A DNA stretch of 64,000 nt from Bifidobacterium samirii (GCF_003952945.1 NZ_QXGK01000009.1:22314-86313), one strand, 5' to 3'; positions 1-9,734 are shown, counted from the first letter of the stretch. Translations and numbers: made by a program. The notes: generated by a model not told the origin, from the sequence alone.

Positions 1-2
1 AC

Positions 3-1172
3 GAGACCGCCTCCAACCGTCTGCAGGCCGCCTACGACGTCACCAACAAGCAGTGGGACGCCGGCTACCTGTCGGAGCAGGTCGATGAGCACATGGCCGT
101 CACCGGCCAGGTCACCGAGCAGCTCTCCGAGCACCAGATGGAAGGCTTCCTCGAGGCCTACCTGCTGACCGGCCGTCACGGCATCTGGAGCTCCTACGAG
201 TCCTTCGTGCACGTGATCGACTCCATGCTCAACCAGCATGCGAAGTGGCTCGAGGCCACCGTCCGTGAGATCCCGTGGCGCAAGCCGATCTCCTCGATGA
301 ACCTGCTGGTCTCCTCGCACGTCTGGCGTCAGGACCACAACGGCTTCTCGCACCAGGATCCGGGCGTCACCTCCGTCCTGCTGAACAAGTGCTTCAACAA
401 CGACCACGTCATCGGCATCTACTTCCCGGTGGATTCCAACATGCTGCTGGCCGTGGCCGAGAAGTGCTACAAGTCCACCAACATGATCAACGCCATCGTC
501 GCCGGCAAGCAGCCGGCCGCCACCTGGCTGACCCTGGACGAGGCTCGCGCCGAGCTCGAGAAGGGTGCCGCCGAGTGGAAGTGGGCCTCCAACGTGGAGT
601 CCAACGACGAGGCCGACATCGTGCTGGCCGCCGCCGGTGACGTCCCGCAGCAGGAGCTCATGGCCGCCGCCGACAAGCTGGCCGCCCTGGGCATCAAGTT
701 CAAGGTCGTCAACGTGGTGGATCTGGTCAAGCTGCAGTCCGCCAAGGAGAACAACGAGGCCCTGTCCGACGAGGAGTTCGCCGAGATCTTCACCGAGGAC
801 AAGCCGGTTCTGTTCGCCTACCACTCCTACGCCCGCGACATCCGTGGTCTGATCTACGATCGCCCGAACCACGACAACTTCAACGTCCACGGCTACGAGG
901 AGCAGGGCTCCACCACCACCCCGTACGACATGGTCCGCGTGAACAACATCGACCGCTATGAGCTGACCGCCGAGGCCCTGCGCATGGTCGACGCCGAGAA
1001 GTTCGCCGACAAGATCGCCGAGCTCGAGGCCTTCCGTCAGGAAGCCTTCCAGTTCGCGGTCGACAACGGCTACGATCACCCGGATTACACCGACTGGATC
1101 TACTCCGGTGTGAAGACCGACGTCCAGGGTGCCGTCACCGCCACCGCCGCCACCGCCGGCGACAACGAGTGA
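3..1172 (+). CDS. xfp: Xylulose-5-phosphate/fructose-6-phosphate phosphoketolase, C-terminal part (5' end outside window)
   Basis: This is the last ~389 residues of a phosphoketolase, about half of the usual ~825. The frame is open from the first bases of the window, so the start lies upstream. Recognisable family segments include [19 protein letters not shown] near the beginning, [17 protein letters not shown], and the C-terminal [21 protein letters not shown]. The enzyme is thiamine-diphosphate dependent and cleaves xylulose-5-P or fructose-6-P with inorganic phosphate to acetyl-phosphate plus glyceraldehyde-3-P or erythrose-4-P. This is the defining step of the bifid shunt and the main pointer to Bifidobacterium. 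Codon use is strongly biased to C/G third positions, as expected for a very highly expressed gene. A strong terminator follows. Confidence 0.97.
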   Translation, partial: ETASNRLQAAYDVTNKQWDAGYLSEQVDEHMAVTGQVTEQLSEHQMEGFLEAYLLTGRHGIWSSYESFVHVIDSMLNQHAKWLEATVREIPWRKPISSMNLLVSSHVWRQDHNGFSHQDPGVTSVLLNKCFNNDHVIGIYFPVDSNMLLAVAEKCYKSTNMINAIVAGKQPAATWLTLDEARAELEKGAAEWKWASNVESNDEADIVLAAAGDVPQQELMAAADKLAALGIKFKVVNVVDLVKLQSAKENNEALSDEEFAEIFTEDKPVLFAYHSYARDIRGLIYDRPNHDNFNVHGYEEQGSTTTPYDMVRVNNIDRYELTAEALRMVDAEKFADKIAELEAFRQEAFQFAVDNGYDHPDYTDWIYSGVKTDVQGAVTATAATAGDNE

Positions 1173-1208
1173 TGACGCTTCTGCCGTAACCACGGTCTGA
1201 GCTGATCG

Positions 1209-1240
1209 AACCCCCGGGAGCAATCCCGGGGGTTCCTTCA
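1209..1240 (+). terminator. Intrinsic terminator of xfp
   Basis: Perfect 11-bp stem: AACCCCCGGGA (1209-1219) and TCCCGGGGGTT (1224-1234), with a GCAA loop. The right arm runs into TTCCTTCAT. It lies 37 bp after the xfp stop. Confidence 0.9.
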
Positions 1241-1337
1241 TATCCAAGGACGGTATGAGGTCGGTTCAGGGCCGATCCGGGGAGCGCTTCGGGACGACTC
1301 GCCGCAGCGGCTCGCACATCCGGTAGCACGGTTCCGC

Positions 1338-1343
1338 TACAAT
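1338..1343 (+). promoter_or_regulatory. Putative -10 element of the phosphate permease gene
   Basis: TACAAT lies 47 bp before the preferred start codon. No good -35 is visible. Transcription beginning near 1350 would exclude the longer reading frame that opens at GTG 1346 and supports the start at 1391. Confidence 0.5.
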
Positions 1344-1390
1344 CAGTGTGTCAGTTTGCCCACCCCTCGAAGAAGAAGGAACCAACCCCC

Positions 1391-2443
1391 TTGGATGTGT
1401 CCTTTTCCCATTTCATCCAACAGGTGCTCTCGAATCCGGCGTTGACCGTCACGACGTTGCTGACGCTGGGAGTCATCTTCGTCAACGGATGGACCGACGC
1501 CCCCAATGCGATCGCCACCTGCGTGACCACGCGGTGCATGCGCGTGCGGTCGGCCGTCATCATGGCCGCCATATTCAACTTCCTCGGCGTCTTCCTGATG
1601 ACCCAGTTCAACGCGTCCGTCGCCTCCACGATCTCCAACATGGTCGACTTCGGCGGTGACACCAACTCGGCCCTCATCGCCCTGTGCGCGGCCCTGTTCT
1701 CCATCGTCGTCTACAGCGTCGGCGCATCCCTGCTCGGCATCCCCACGTCGGAGAGCCACAGCCTCATCGCCGGCCTGTCGGGCGCTGCCATCGCCATCCA
1801 GGGCGGCATCGGCGGCATCAACATGGGCGAATGGGTCAAGGTGCTCTACGGTCTGGTCGCCAGCATCGTCATCGGATTCGGCATGGGCTGGATCGTCTGC
1901 AAGCTCGTGACGATCATCTGCGCCGGCATGGACCGCCGCCGCGCGAACGGCGTCTTCACGTACGCGCAGATCGTCGGCGCCGCCGCCATGAGCTTCATGC
2001 ACGGCGCACAGGACGGCCAGAAGTTCATCGGCGTGCTGTTCCTCGGCATGGCGTTCTGCAACGGCCAGTCCAGCGTCGCCGGCGTCGTCATCCCCGTATG
2101 GCTGATGATCCTGTGCAGCACCATCATGGGCGTCGGCACGTCCGTCGGCGGCGAGCGCATCATCAAATCCGTCGGCCAGGACATGGTCAAGCTCGAGAAG
2201 TACCAGGGCTTCGCCGCCGACCTGTCCAGCGCGCTGTGCCTGCTGCTCATGACCGTGCTCGGCATCCCCGTGTCCACCACGCACACCAAGACCAGCGCCA
2301 TCATGGGCGTCGGCTCGGTGCGCCGCCTGTCGGCCATCAACTTCGGCGTCGTGCGCGACATGATGCTCACCTGGGTGTTCACGTTCCCCGGCTGCGGCCT
2401 GATCAGCTTCCTCATGGCCAAGCTGTTCATGTTCGTGTTCTAA
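1391..2443 (+). CDS. Inorganic phosphate transporter, PiT family
   Basis: A ~350-residue polytopic membrane protein of the PiT (PF01384) family, which imports phosphate with a cation. Near the N-terminus it has the duplicated-family signature FVNGWTDAPNAIATCVTTR. The matching C-terminal copy reads LCLLLMTVLGIPVSTTHTKT. In between is the central GAAAMSFMHGAQDGQKFIGV segment. About ten hydrophobic segments are visible. The frame stays open back to GTG 1346, but that codon sits on the predicted transcription start and has no ribosome site. TTG 1391 (or GTG 1397) has GAAGGAA at about 9 nt, so it is preferred. The gene is followed after 22 bp by the DUF47 gene, the usual partner of PiT permeases, so the two form an operon. 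Confidence 0.9.
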   Translation: MDVSFSHFIQQVLSNPALTVTTLLTLGVIFVNGWTDAPNAIATCVTTRCMRVRSAVIMAAIFNFLGVFLMTQFNASVASTISNMVDFGGDTNSALIALCAALFSIVVYSVGASLLGIPTSESHSLIAGLSGAAIAIQGGIGGINMGEWVKVLYGLVASIVIGFGMGWIVCKLVTIICAGMDRRRANGVFTYAQIVGAAAMSFMHGAQDGQKFIGVLFLGMAFCNGQSSVAGVVIPVWLMILCSTIMGVGTSVGGERIIKSVGQDMVKLEKYQGFAADLSSALCLLLMTVLGIPVSTTHTKTSAIMGVGSVRRLSAINFGVVRDMMLTWVFTFPGCGLISFLMAKLFMFVF

Positions 2444-2465
2444 GAGTTTCAGGAAAGGACCCATA

Positions 2466-3089
2466 ATGGCGAAAAAGAACGACTCCTTCTACTTCGACGC
2501 GTTCCGGGAGAGCGCCGACTGCGCGTGCCGTGCGGCGAAGCTGCTGTCGGACGTGATGCACGACTACGATCCGGAGCGTCTGCGCGAGCACATGGCCGCG
2601 ATGCACGAGATCGAGCAGGCCGCCGACGACGTGCGCCACGGCGTCATGGACGAGCTGGTCTCCGCGTTCATCACCCCATTCGAACGCGAGGACATCGCCG
2701 AGCTCAGCCACATCCTCGACGACGTGACCGACCGCATCGACGGCACGCTCCAGCGCCTCTACTACGACAACGTGACCGAGATCCGCCCCGACGCGCTCGA
2801 GATGGTCGACATGGTCGCCAAGTCGTGCAAGCGCATGGCGAAGCTCATCGACGAACTGCCGCGCTTCAAGCGCTCCAAGAAGCTGCGCAAGCTGGTGTTC
2901 GACGTCAACAACATCGAGTCGGACGCCGACACGCTGTACGTGGACGCGATGCGCGCCCTGCACACCGACGGCACCGACGCGCTGCAGGTGTTCGCCTGGC
3001 ATGAGGTGTACGCCAACCTCGAGCTGTGCACCGACGACTGCGAGCACGTGGCCGACGCAGTGGACCACATCGTCATGAAGAACAGCTGA
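2466..3089 (+). CDS. DUF47 family (PhoU-like) putative phosphate transport regulator
   Basis: A 207-residue, almost entirely helical, charged protein matching the DUF47/PhoU_div family (PF01865). Characteristic segments are MHEIEQAADDVRHGVMDEL, FITPFEREDIAELSHILDD and DVNNIESDADTLY. The two E/D-rich E-xx-AD/E-xx-D motifs are the putative metal-binding repeats of the PhoU fold. It is cytoplasmic. It begins 22 bp after the PiT permease behind AGGAAAGGA. Family knowledge links such genes to control of the adjacent permease; the exact mechanism is not established. A long hairpin closes the operon. Confidence 0.9.
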   Translation: MAKKNDSFYFDAFRESADCACRAAKLLSDVMHDYDPERLREHMAAMHEIEQAADDVRHGVMDELVSAFITPFEREDIAELSHILDDVTDRIDGTLQRLYYDNVTEIRPDALEMVDMVAKSCKRMAKLIDELPRFKRSKKLRKLVFDVNNIESDADTLYVDAMRALHTDGTDALQVFAWHEVYANLELCTDDCEHVADAVDHIVMKNS

Positions 3090-3117
3090 CGACGGCGGCA
3101 CGACGGTAGCAGCACGC

Positions 3118-3180
3118 GAGCCCCGATTCCGGGGAGCGGAGGGGACCAATCCTCCGTTCCCCGGAATCGGGGCTCTCTGT
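3118..3180 (+). terminator. Long hairpin terminator after PiT-DUF47 operon
   Basis: 25-bp stem with one G-U wobble. The left arm is 3118-3142 and the right arm 3151-3175, with the loop GGACCAAT, followed by TCTGTTAT. This is the only visible 3' signal of the operon. Confidence 0.85.
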
Positions 3181-3363
3181 TATCCGCCGGCCGGGCACGT
3201 CCGACGCGCCCGATGTACGCGCTTCGGAAAATTCCGTCCCGGAATATAGACGCTCTGATACGCTGGAACACGTTGAATCCTCGCGGCCCCGCGCCATCCG
3301 GCGGCATCTCGCCCGCCGTGCGCGCCACGGCCGACTCCCTTCACGGTAAAACCAAGGAGCATC

Positions 3364-4746
3364 ATGCCGCAGACCCCGCCCATCCACGAAAGCATCCTGC
3401 GCCCGGGCGCCGCCAAGGTGCACCGGCGCAAGCAGCGTCTCATCGAATTCACCCATTCCTCCACCCGTGCCACCATGCTCATGGTGGGTGCGGCACTGCT
3501 GGCGTTCCTCATCGAGAACACGCCGGCGCTGCCGTACTTCAACGAGTTCTGGCATTCCGTGCACCTCTCGTTCGCGATCGGATCGTTCAGCGCCGACATC
3601 AGCCTCGAGCATTTCATCAACGACTTCCTGATGTCGCTGTTCTTCCTCATGGTCGGCCTGGAGATCAAGCACGAGATCCGCGCCGGCGAACTCACCGAGC
3701 CGCGCAAGGCGGTGCTGCCGATCGTCGCCGCCGCCGGCGGCGCGATCATGCCGGCGCTCGTCTACCTCGCCGTCAACGCCGGCGGCCAGTACGCGGGCGG
3801 CTGGGGCGTGCCGATGGCCAACGACATCGCGTTCTGCCTCGGCCTGCTCGCCCTGCTCGGCCGGCGTGTGCCGTCGGGGCTGCGCGCCTACCTGTCGACG
3901 ATGACCATCGCCGACGACATGATCGCGATCGGCGTGATCGCCCTGTTCTACACGCAGGACCTGAGCGTGCCGTGGCTGCTGGCCGCGCTGGTGCCGCTCG
4001 CGGTGCTGGTCGCGTTCAACCGCTGCCACATCTACGACCTGACGCCCTACCTGGTGGTCGGATTCGCCCTGTGGGTGTGCGTCCTGTTCTCCGGCGTGCA
4101 CGCCACGCTCGCCGGCGTGCTGCTCGCCCTGACCATCCCCGCCCGCTCCGAGATCGAACTCGACCGGGTGAGCCGCTGGTTCTCCAACCATGCGCTGTCG
4201 ATCGAGGACCGCTACGATCCGGGCGAACCCGACGTGGCGCAGAAGGAGTACCTGCGCGAGGTGTATTCGATCCGCCGCGTCTCCAGCGCGTCCATTCCGC
4301 CCACGATCCGTCTCGAGAAGGCGCTGCACACGTTCGTGTACTTCTTCGTGCTGCCCCTGTTCGCGTTCTCCAACGCGGGCGTGGTGCTCGGCGGCATGTC
4401 CGTGGGGCAGATCGTCACCAGCCCGGTCGCGATCGGCGTGTTCTTCGGACTGCTCGTCGGCAAGCCGCTGGGCATCTTCCTCGCCACATGGATCACGGTG
4501 AAGACGGGCGTCTCGACGCTGCCGCGCGGCGTCAAGTGGGGGCATGTCGTCGGCGTGTCCGCGCTGGGCGGCGTCGGCTTCACGATGGCGATCTTCGTGA
4601 CGAACCTCTCGTTCGCCGACCCGCAGATCGCCGCGATCGCCAAGACGTCGATCCTCGCCGCGTCGATCGTCGCCGGCGCGATCGGCTTCATGATCCTGCG
4701 CCACGAGGCGCTCGACGCGGCGCGCGACGAGCCGGCGGGGGAGTAG
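3364..4746 (+). CDS. nhaA: Na+/H+ antiporter NhaA
   Basis: 460-residue member of the NhaA family (PF06965), which exchanges intracellular Na+ (or Li+) for external protons across the inner membrane. Family landmarks are FLMSLFFLMVGLEIKHEIR, the GWGVPMANDIAFCLG segment, and the ion-binding Asp pair in STMTIADDMIAIGVIALFY, equivalent to Asp163/Asp164 of E. coli NhaA. The C-terminal helices include GVSALGGVGFTMAIFVTNLSF. Compared with E. coli (388 residues) there is a ~40-residue N-terminal cytoplasmic extension and a charged insertion around 270-310. ATG 3364 has AAGGAG at 5 nt. The gene appears monocistronic. Bifidobacteria often use such antiporters for pH, salt and bile tolerance. Confidence 0.95.
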   Translation: MPQTPPIHESILRPGAAKVHRRKQRLIEFTHSSTRATMLMVGAALLAFLIENTPALPYFNEFWHSVHLSFAIGSFSADISLEHFINDFLMSLFFLMVGLEIKHEIRAGELTEPRKAVLPIVAAAGGAIMPALVYLAVNAGGQYAGGWGVPMANDIAFCLGLLALLGRRVPSGLRAYLSTMTIADDMIAIGVIALFYTQDLSVPWLLAALVPLAVLVAFNRCHIYDLTPYLVVGFALWVCVLFSGVHATLAGVLLALTIPARSEIELDRVSRWFSNHALSIEDRYDPGEPDVAQKEYLREVYSIRRVSSASIPPTIRLEKALHTFVYFFVLPLFAFSNAGVVLGGMSVGQIVTSPVAIGVFFGLLVGKPLGIFLATWITVKTGVSTLPRGVKWGHVVGVSALGGVGFTMAIFVTNLSFADPQIAAIAKTSILAASIVAGAIGFMILRHEALDAARDEPAGE

Positions 4747-4811
4747 CGTCGGCGTGCGCCGACGTACGATGGTCGTCGACGGACGATGCAATCGGACGGA
4801 AGGGCGCGCAT

Positions 4812-5366
4812 ATGGACATGACGACATGGGTCGACTCGCCGCTGGGCCGCATCCTGCTCGCCTGCGACGGCGTCGGGCTGACCGGACTGTGGTTCGACGG
4901 GCAGCGGCATTTCGCACGCGGCCTCGACCCGGAATCCGAACGCCGCGACGACGCGCCCGCGTTCGCGGCGGCGAAGGCGTGGCTGGACGCCTACTTCGCG
5001 GGGGAGCGGCCCGACCCGTCGTCGGTGCCGCTGCACCCGCGCGGCACGCCGTTCCAGCGTGAGGTGTGGGACCGGCTGTCCGCCATTTCGTACGGGGAGA
5101 CGACCACGTACGGCGCGATTGCGGCTTCGATCGCTGACGAATCGAACATCAGCGTCACCGCCGCCGACGCGCCACGCCGCGTGTCGGCGCGCGCGGTCGG
5201 CGGAGCCGTCGGACGCAATCCGATCTCGCTGATCGTGCCCTGCCATCGCGTCGTCGCCGCATCCGGCGCGCTCACCGGCTACGCGGGCGGCGTCGACCGC
5301 AAGCGACGGCTGCTCGCCTGGGAGGGCGGCGATGCGGACGCGTTCGCAGGAGCGGCCGTCATCTGA
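4812..5366 (+). CDS. ogt: Methylated-DNA--[protein]-cysteine S-methyltransferase (Ogt/MGMT)
   Basis: 184-residue suicide DNA-repair protein that transfers alkyl groups from O6-alkylguanine to its own cysteine. The active-site motif is IVPCHRVV with the acceptor Cys at residue ~144, followed by TGYAGGVDRKRRLLAWE. The helix-turn-helix region FQREVWDRLSAISYGETTTYG is also clear. Between the two lies an atypical insertion, SIADESNISVTAADAPRRVS, where most homologues go directly from the YG-x-IA helix to the VG-x-A-x-xxNP motif. ATG 4812 has GGAAGG upstream. It begins 66 bp after nhaA and ends in a bidirectional terminator. Confidence 0.93.
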   Translation: MDMTTWVDSPLGRILLACDGVGLTGLWFDGQRHFARGLDPESERRDDAPAFAAAKAWLDAYFAGERPDPSSVPLHPRGTPFQREVWDRLSAISYGETTTYGAIAASIADESNISVTAADAPRRVSARAVGGAVGRNPISLIVPCHRVVAASGALTGYAGGVDRKRRLLAWEGGDADAFAGAAVI

Positions 5367-5395
5367 GCGGAGCCGGACCGGATCATCTGAAGAAC

Positions 5396-5441
5396 GACGA
5401 AGGGCGGGACCGTGTACGATACACGGTCCCGCCCTTCGTCA
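5396..5441. terminator. Bidirectional terminator between ogt (+) and NCS2 permease (-)
   Basis: Perfect 20-bp stem, 5396-5415 pairing with 5421-5440, with a 5-nt loop (ACGAT). It lies between two convergent genes and has no long U-run on either side. Confidence 0.85.
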
Positions 5442-5501
5442 TCCGGGTCGGTGTACGGCTGTGCCGCTCATGTCGGCGGCGGACCGTCCATCACTCGCAC
5501 A

Positions 5502-6860
5502 TCACTCGGCGTCCTTGGCCTCGGCCGGAGCGGACAGGAAGTGGTCCTCGCTCGGCAGTACCGCGTTGAGGATCACGGCCACGACGAACGCGACGGCGAT
5601 GCAGTTCGAGGCGAAGATCTGCTGGAACAGGGCCGGGAAGTGCACGAAGATGTCGCTCACCTGCGTGAAGCCGATGCCCACGGTCAGGCTCAGCGCGGCG
5701 ATCGTGATGTTGCGCTGCGTGTAGCCCGCCTCGGAGATCATCTGGAAGCCGGAGAGGATGATGTTGCCGAACATCATGATCGTGCAGCCGCCCAGCACCG
5801 CCTGCGGCAGCGAGTTGAACACCTCGGCGATGGCCGGCACGAAGCTGGCGACCACGAGGATCAGACCGCCGGAGAGGATGACCTTGCGGTTGACGACCTT
5901 GGTCATCGCCACGAGGCCGATGTTCTGCGCGAACGAGGTGAGCGGCAGGCAGCCGAACAGGCCGGAGACGGTCGAGATCAGACCGTCGCCCGCGATCGCG
6001 CCGGCGGTCTCCTTCTCGGTGGGCAGACGGTTGAGGCCCACCTTGGTCAGCGCGGCCGTGTCGCCCAGCACCTCGACGGAGGAGACGACGTACAGCAGGC
6101 CGAGCGAGATGATCGCGCCCCAGTCGAACACCGGCTTGACCGGCATGATCTGCGGCACGGACACGATCGCCAGATCCTGGAATCCGGAGAAGTCGACCTT
6201 GCCCATGCAGATGGCCACCACATAGCCGACGACCAGGCCGAACAGCACCGACAGCTGCTTGGCGGTGCCCTTCATGAGCAGCTGGAACGCGAGGCAGGCG
6301 ATCAGCGAGATCAGGCCGAGCGTCAGGTTCTGCCAGGAGCCGAAGTCGGCCGCGCCCGAGCCGCCGCCGAAGCTCTCGGCGCCGACGGTCAGCAGGGAGA
6401 AGCCGATCGAGGTGACGACGATCGCGGAGACGATCGGCGGGACGAAGCGGCGCCAGTACTTGGCGGTCAGGCCCAGCACCAGCTCGAGCAGGCCGCCGAC
6501 GATGACCGCGCCGATCACGGCGCCGTAGCCCTTGTCGGCGCAGATCGCGCACGCGGCCGCCACGTAGGTGAACGAGATGCCGGTCACCATCGGCAGACGC
6601 GAGCCGATCAGCCACGCGCCGTACAGCTGCAGGCAGGTGCCCAGACCGGCCACGAGCAGACCCGCCTGGATGATGACGGCCGACTGGGCGGCGTCCATCT
6701 TCGCCGCGGACGCGACGATGAAGATCGGGGCGAGGTTCGCCACGAACATGGCCATGACATGCTGCAGGCCGAAGGGGATGCCGCGCCAGAACGAGACGGG
6801 CGCGTCGAGGGAGGTCAGCGCCTCCATCGAGATGCCGTTGGACTTCTTCTCAGTGCTCAA
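5502..6860 (-). CDS. Xanthine/uracil permease, NCS2 (NAT) family
   Basis: 452-residue, about 14-helix nucleobase transporter. The NAT-family hallmark is visible as GLFGCLPLTSFAQNIGLVAMTKV (NAT signature Q-N-x-G). PFGLQHVMAMFVANLAPIF is near the N-terminus. It lies 101 bp downstream of xpt on the same strand, so xanthine is the likeliest substrate (pbuX-like). Translation starts at TTG, with GAGAGGAAG 4-5 nt ahead. A 22-bp imperfect hairpin sits between xpt and this gene and may lower its expression relative to xpt. The last ~15 residues are charged and cytoplasmic. Confidence 0.9.
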   Translation of the reverse strand: MSTEKKSNGISMEALTSLDAPVSFWRGIPFGLQHVMAMFVANLAPIFIVASAAKMDAAQSAVIIQAGLLVAGLGTCLQLYGAWLIGSRLPMVTGISFTYVAAACAICADKGYGAVIGAVIVGGLLELVLGLTAKYWRRFVPPIVSAIVVTSIGFSLLTVGAESFGGGSGAADFGSWQNLTLGLISLIACLAFQLLMKGTAKQLSVLFGLVVGYVVAICMGKVDFSGFQDLAIVSVPQIMPVKPVFDWGAIISLGLLYVVSSVEVLGDTAALTKVGLNRLPTEKETAGAIAGDGLISTVSGLFGCLPLTSFAQNIGLVAMTKVVNRKVILSGGLILVVASFVPAIAEVFNSLPQAVLGGCTIMMFGNIILSGFQMISEAGYTQRNITIAALSLTVGIGFTQVSDIFVHFPALFQQIFASNCIAVAFVVAVILNAVLPSEDHFLSAPAEAKDAE

Positions 6861-6903
6861 CGTTCTTCCTCTCTTGTATGAGCTCTCTCAAACACCATCG
6901 AAA

Positions 6904-6952
6904 GGCGGCGGCGCGGACTCGGCCTCATAAAGGCCGTATCCGCACCGCCGCC
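6904..6952 (-). terminator. Intercistronic hairpin between xpt and the NCS2 permease
   Basis: 22-nt arms (6904-6925 and 6931-6952) pair with three mismatches or wobbles around a 5-nt loop. It lies just after the xpt stop codon. It could act as a partial terminator or as an mRNA 3'-end stabiliser. The U-tract after it is short. Confidence 0.6.
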
Positions 6953-6961
6953 GGAACGCAT

Positions 6962-7540
6962 TCAGCGGAAGGTGATCTCGCCGGTCTCGGGGTCCATCGC
7001 CTCGACGATGGCCAGGGACTCGACGTCGTAGCCCTCCTCGCGCAGCTTGTCGCCGCCGCCCTGGAAGCCCTTCTCCACGGCGATGCCGATGCCCTCGACG
7101 GTCGCGCCCGCATGGTCGCAGATGTCGATCAGGCCGCGCAGCGCCTTGCCGTTGGCCAGGAAGTCGTCGATGAGCAGGACGTGGTCCTCGGGACCCAGGT
7201 ACTTGCGCGAGACGATGACCGGGAACTCGCGCTGCTTGGTGAACGAGTAGACGGTGGTGACGTACTGGTCGCCGTCGAGGTTGATCGACTGGGCCTTCTT
7301 GGCGAACACGACCGGCACGTTGCCGAAATGACGGGAGGCCATGCAGGCGATGCCGATGCCGGACGCCTCGATGGTGAGGATCTTGGTGATCTGCTTGCCG
7401 GCGAAATGCTCCGCCCACGCGGCGCCCATGGCGTCGAACAGGGCCACGTCGCACTGGTGGTTCAGGAAGGCGTCGACCTTCAGCACATTGCCGACCTTGA
7501 CCGTGCCCTCCTGGCGGATGCGCTCCTCGAGTTCCTTCAT
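6962..7540 (-). CDS. xpt: Xanthine phosphoribosyltransferase
   Basis: 192 residues, the normal size for the Bacillus-type Xpt. It converts xanthine and PRPP to XMP in purine salvage. The PRPP-binding loop is [18 protein letters not shown], and the N-terminal [20 protein letters not shown] matches the family start closely. ATG at 7538-7540 has AAAGGG upstream. It is first in an operon with the NCS2 permease, giving uptake followed by trapping of xanthine. I looked for a purine riboswitch in the short (124 bp) upstream region and saw none. Confidence 0.94.
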   Translation of the reverse strand: MKELEERIRQEGTVKVGNVLKVDAFLNHQCDVALFDAMGAAWAEHFAGKQITKILTIEASGIGIACMASRHFGNVPVVFAKKAQSINLDGDQYVTTVYSFTKQREFPVIVSRKYLGPEDHVLLIDDFLANGKALRGLIDICDHAGATVEGIGIAVEKGFQGGGDKLREEGYDVESLAIVEAMDPETGEITFR

Positions 7541-7664
7541 AACACCCTTTCGATCGGTGTGGTTTCGGATGGTTGCAAACGGCCAGTCTACGCGCTCTCG
7601 CTGACCTCGCCGCGGCCGGTGTCGCGCCGCGCCGGTTGGTCCTGCCGTGTCGTAGCATGGCAGG

Positions 7665-9656
7665 GTGATCGAAGCGACAAAAGAGGGGGCGCGGGGGAGG
7701 TCCGCCGCGCGGTTCATCGGACTTGACGGCATCAAAGGTCTGGCATTGGCCGGCATCATCTGGTACCACCTGTCCCAGCGGACGATGCCCGGCGGTTTCA
7801 TCGGCGTGGACGTGTTCTTCGCCATCTCCGGATTCCTGCTCGGACTGAGCCTGCTGCGCGAGGCGGAGCGGGACGGGCGCATCGCGCTCGGATGGTTCTA
7901 TCTGCGTCGTCTGGCCCGACTGTGGCCGGCGATGGTCGTGATGATCGGCGCGGTCGTCTCGTTCGCATGGCTCGTGGGGCGCGAGGCGCTCGTCGGCGTG
8001 GGAGGCAAAAGCCTTGCCGCGGCGCTGTTCGCGACGAACTGGTACGAGATCGCCACCGGCGGCAGCTATTTCGCATCCACGTCGCCCCAGCCGCTGCGCC
8101 ACCTGTGGTTCGTGGCGCTGCTGGCGCAGGTCACGCTCGTCCTGCCGCTGCTGATCGGCCTGCTGCAGCGCTTCATCGCCCCCAAATGGGCGCGCGTCGC
8201 CATCGTCGTCGCCCTCGCCGCATGCTCGGCGGGCGGCATGGCGCTGCTGTACCGTCCCGACGCCGACCCGACGCGCGTGTACTTCGGCACCGACACGCAC
8301 TGCTTCGCGCTGCTGCTGGGCGTCGCGTTCGCGATGGCCGTCCACTGGTACGGCGGGCCGCTCGTCGGCGACGGCGCGCGTCACCGCGTCGCCGGGACCG
8401 TCGCCCCGTGGCTGGCCACGGCGGCGCTGATCGTCCTGGGATACCTCGCCCTGCACGTCGGACAGGACGCAAGCGCATTCCGCGGCGGACTGGTCGCCGC
8501 CGCGCTGTGCGCGATCGTGTTCATCGCCGGATCGGTGTTCCCCGGATCGTGGATGACGTCGCTGCTCACCTGGCGTCCGCTGGCGCTGATGGGCCGCTAT
8601 TCGTACGGCATCTACCTGTGGCACTGGCCGCTGTTCGTGCTCATCCAGATGCTGCTGCCCGGCTGGCGCGGCAAGGGCATGTGGCTGATCTGGCTGCTCA
8701 CGCTGGTCTCCACCGTCGCGATGACGGCGCTGTCGTGGTGGATGGTCGAACGCCCGCTCGCCCGCCGCATCGACATAATGCGACGCCGTCGCGCCGACGC
8801 CGCCCGGAGCGTCGGATCGGCGCCCGTGGCCGGAGGCCCGGTGCCGGAGCCGCCGACTGCGTTCGCCCCGCCGGCCGACGTGTCGCAGGCGCGTGCGCGC
8901 GTCGTGGACGACGTCATCGAACGGCTGCGCCCGTTCGTCACGGCGCTGCTGTGCGCGCTGTTCGCCGTCGGATTCGTGTTCGGCGTCAAGGACGCGCCCG
9001 CCAAATCGCGCGTCCAGGAGATGCTGGAGGCCAATCAGTCGTCCCTCGACGCGCAGAACGAGAAGCGCGAGCATGACGCCAAGGCCGCCGAGGAGGCGAA
9101 GAGGCAGGCCGAGGAGCAGGCGAAGCGCCGCGAGCAGGCGCGCGCCGACGCCGAGCAGAACCTCACCGGCGACGACATCACCGTGATCGGCGACTCGGTC
9201 ACGGTCGGCGCGTCCCCGGCCCTGGAGGAGCTGCTGCCCGGCATCGTCATCGACGCGCAGACGTCCCGCCACATCGCCACCGGCCCCGACCTGGTGTCCA
9301 ACCTCAAGGCGCAGGGACAGCTGCGCCAGTACGTGGTCGTCTCGCTCAATACGAACGGCACGGTCACGCCGGACGACTACGCGAACATCGCCGCCGCGGC
9401 CGGCGACGGGCATGTGCTCGTCATCGTCAACGGCTACGGCGACCGCAGCTGGATGCCCGGCGGCAACGAGGCGGCCGCCGAATACGTGCGCACCCACTCG
9501 TCCACGGCCACGCTGGCCGACTGGAACGCGGCCATCGGCGCCCACACCGACATGCTGACCGCCGACGGCATCCACCCGGAGGTGCCCGGCCAGCAGCTGT
9601 ACGCGCAGACCGTCAAGGACGCCATCGTCGACTGGATCGCCGACCACGCGCAGTGA
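7665..9656 (+). CDS. Membrane acyltransferase (OafA/YrhL type, acyltransferase-3) with C-terminal SGNH domain
   Basis: 663 residues. Residues ~15-370 are an acyltransferase-3 domain of about ten membrane helices, opening with [20 protein letters not shown] and containing [20 protein letters not shown] and [18 protein letters not shown] linker (~375-420), one more membrane helix and a charged coiled coil (~450-500) lead to an extracellular SGNH-hydrolase domain. That domain has the GDSVT block at ~509-513 and DGIHP near 635. Such proteins move acyl groups (usually acetyl) onto cell-wall glycans or peptidoglycan. The only start at the right place is GTG 7665, 7 nt after TAGCAT, which suggests leaderless translation. 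There is no operon partner. Confidence 0.9.
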   Translation: MIEATKEGARGRSAARFIGLDGIKGLALAGIIWYHLSQRTMPGGFIGVDVFFAISGFLLGLSLLREAERDGRIALGWFYLRRLARLWPAMVVMIGAVVSFAWLVGREALVGVGGKSLAAALFATNWYEIATGGSYFASTSPQPLRHLWFVALLAQVTLVLPLLIGLLQRFIAPKWARVAIVVALAACSAGGMALLYRPDADPTRVYFGTDTHCFALLLGVAFAMAVHWYGGPLVGDGARHRVAGTVAPWLATAALIVLGYLALHVGQDASAFRGGLVAAALCAIVFIAGSVFPGSWMTSLLTWRPLALMGRYSYGIYLWHWPLFVLIQMLLPGWRGKGMWLIWLLTLVSTVAMTALSWWMVERPLARRIDIMRRRRADAARSVGSAPVAGGPVPEPPTAFAPPADVSQARARVVDDVIERLRPFVTALLCALFAVGFVFGVKDAPAKSRVQEMLEANQSSLDAQNEKREHDAKAAEEAKRQAEEQAKRREQARADAEQNLTGDDITVIGDSVTVGASPALEELLPGIVIDAQTSRHIATGPDLVSNLKAQGQLRQYVVVSLNTNGTVTPDDYANIAAAAGDGHVLVIVNGYGDRSWMPGGNEAAAEYVRTHSSTATLADWNAAIGAHTDMLTADGIHPEVPGQQLYAQTVKDAIVDWIADHAQ

Positions 9657-9734
9657 CGCCGCCGCGTGATACGCTGATCGGCCCGATCCCCGGACCCGCA
9701 TCGCATCCACGATGCGGGTCCGGCACCACCATGG

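Noticed and set aside
1343-2464. Long antisense ORF (373 aa) opposite the PiT permease
   Set aside because: His/Asp/Ala-rich translation typical of the reverse strand of a high-GC gene; the sense protein has clear family motifs.
3073-4917. 614-aa minus-strand ORF across nhaA
   Set aside because: Arg/His-rich shadow of nhaA; no ribosome site and no recognisable domain.
7541-7664. Purine riboswitch before xpt
   Set aside because: The gap is only 124 bp, shared with a divergent gene, and I could not find the three-way-junction loop sequences.
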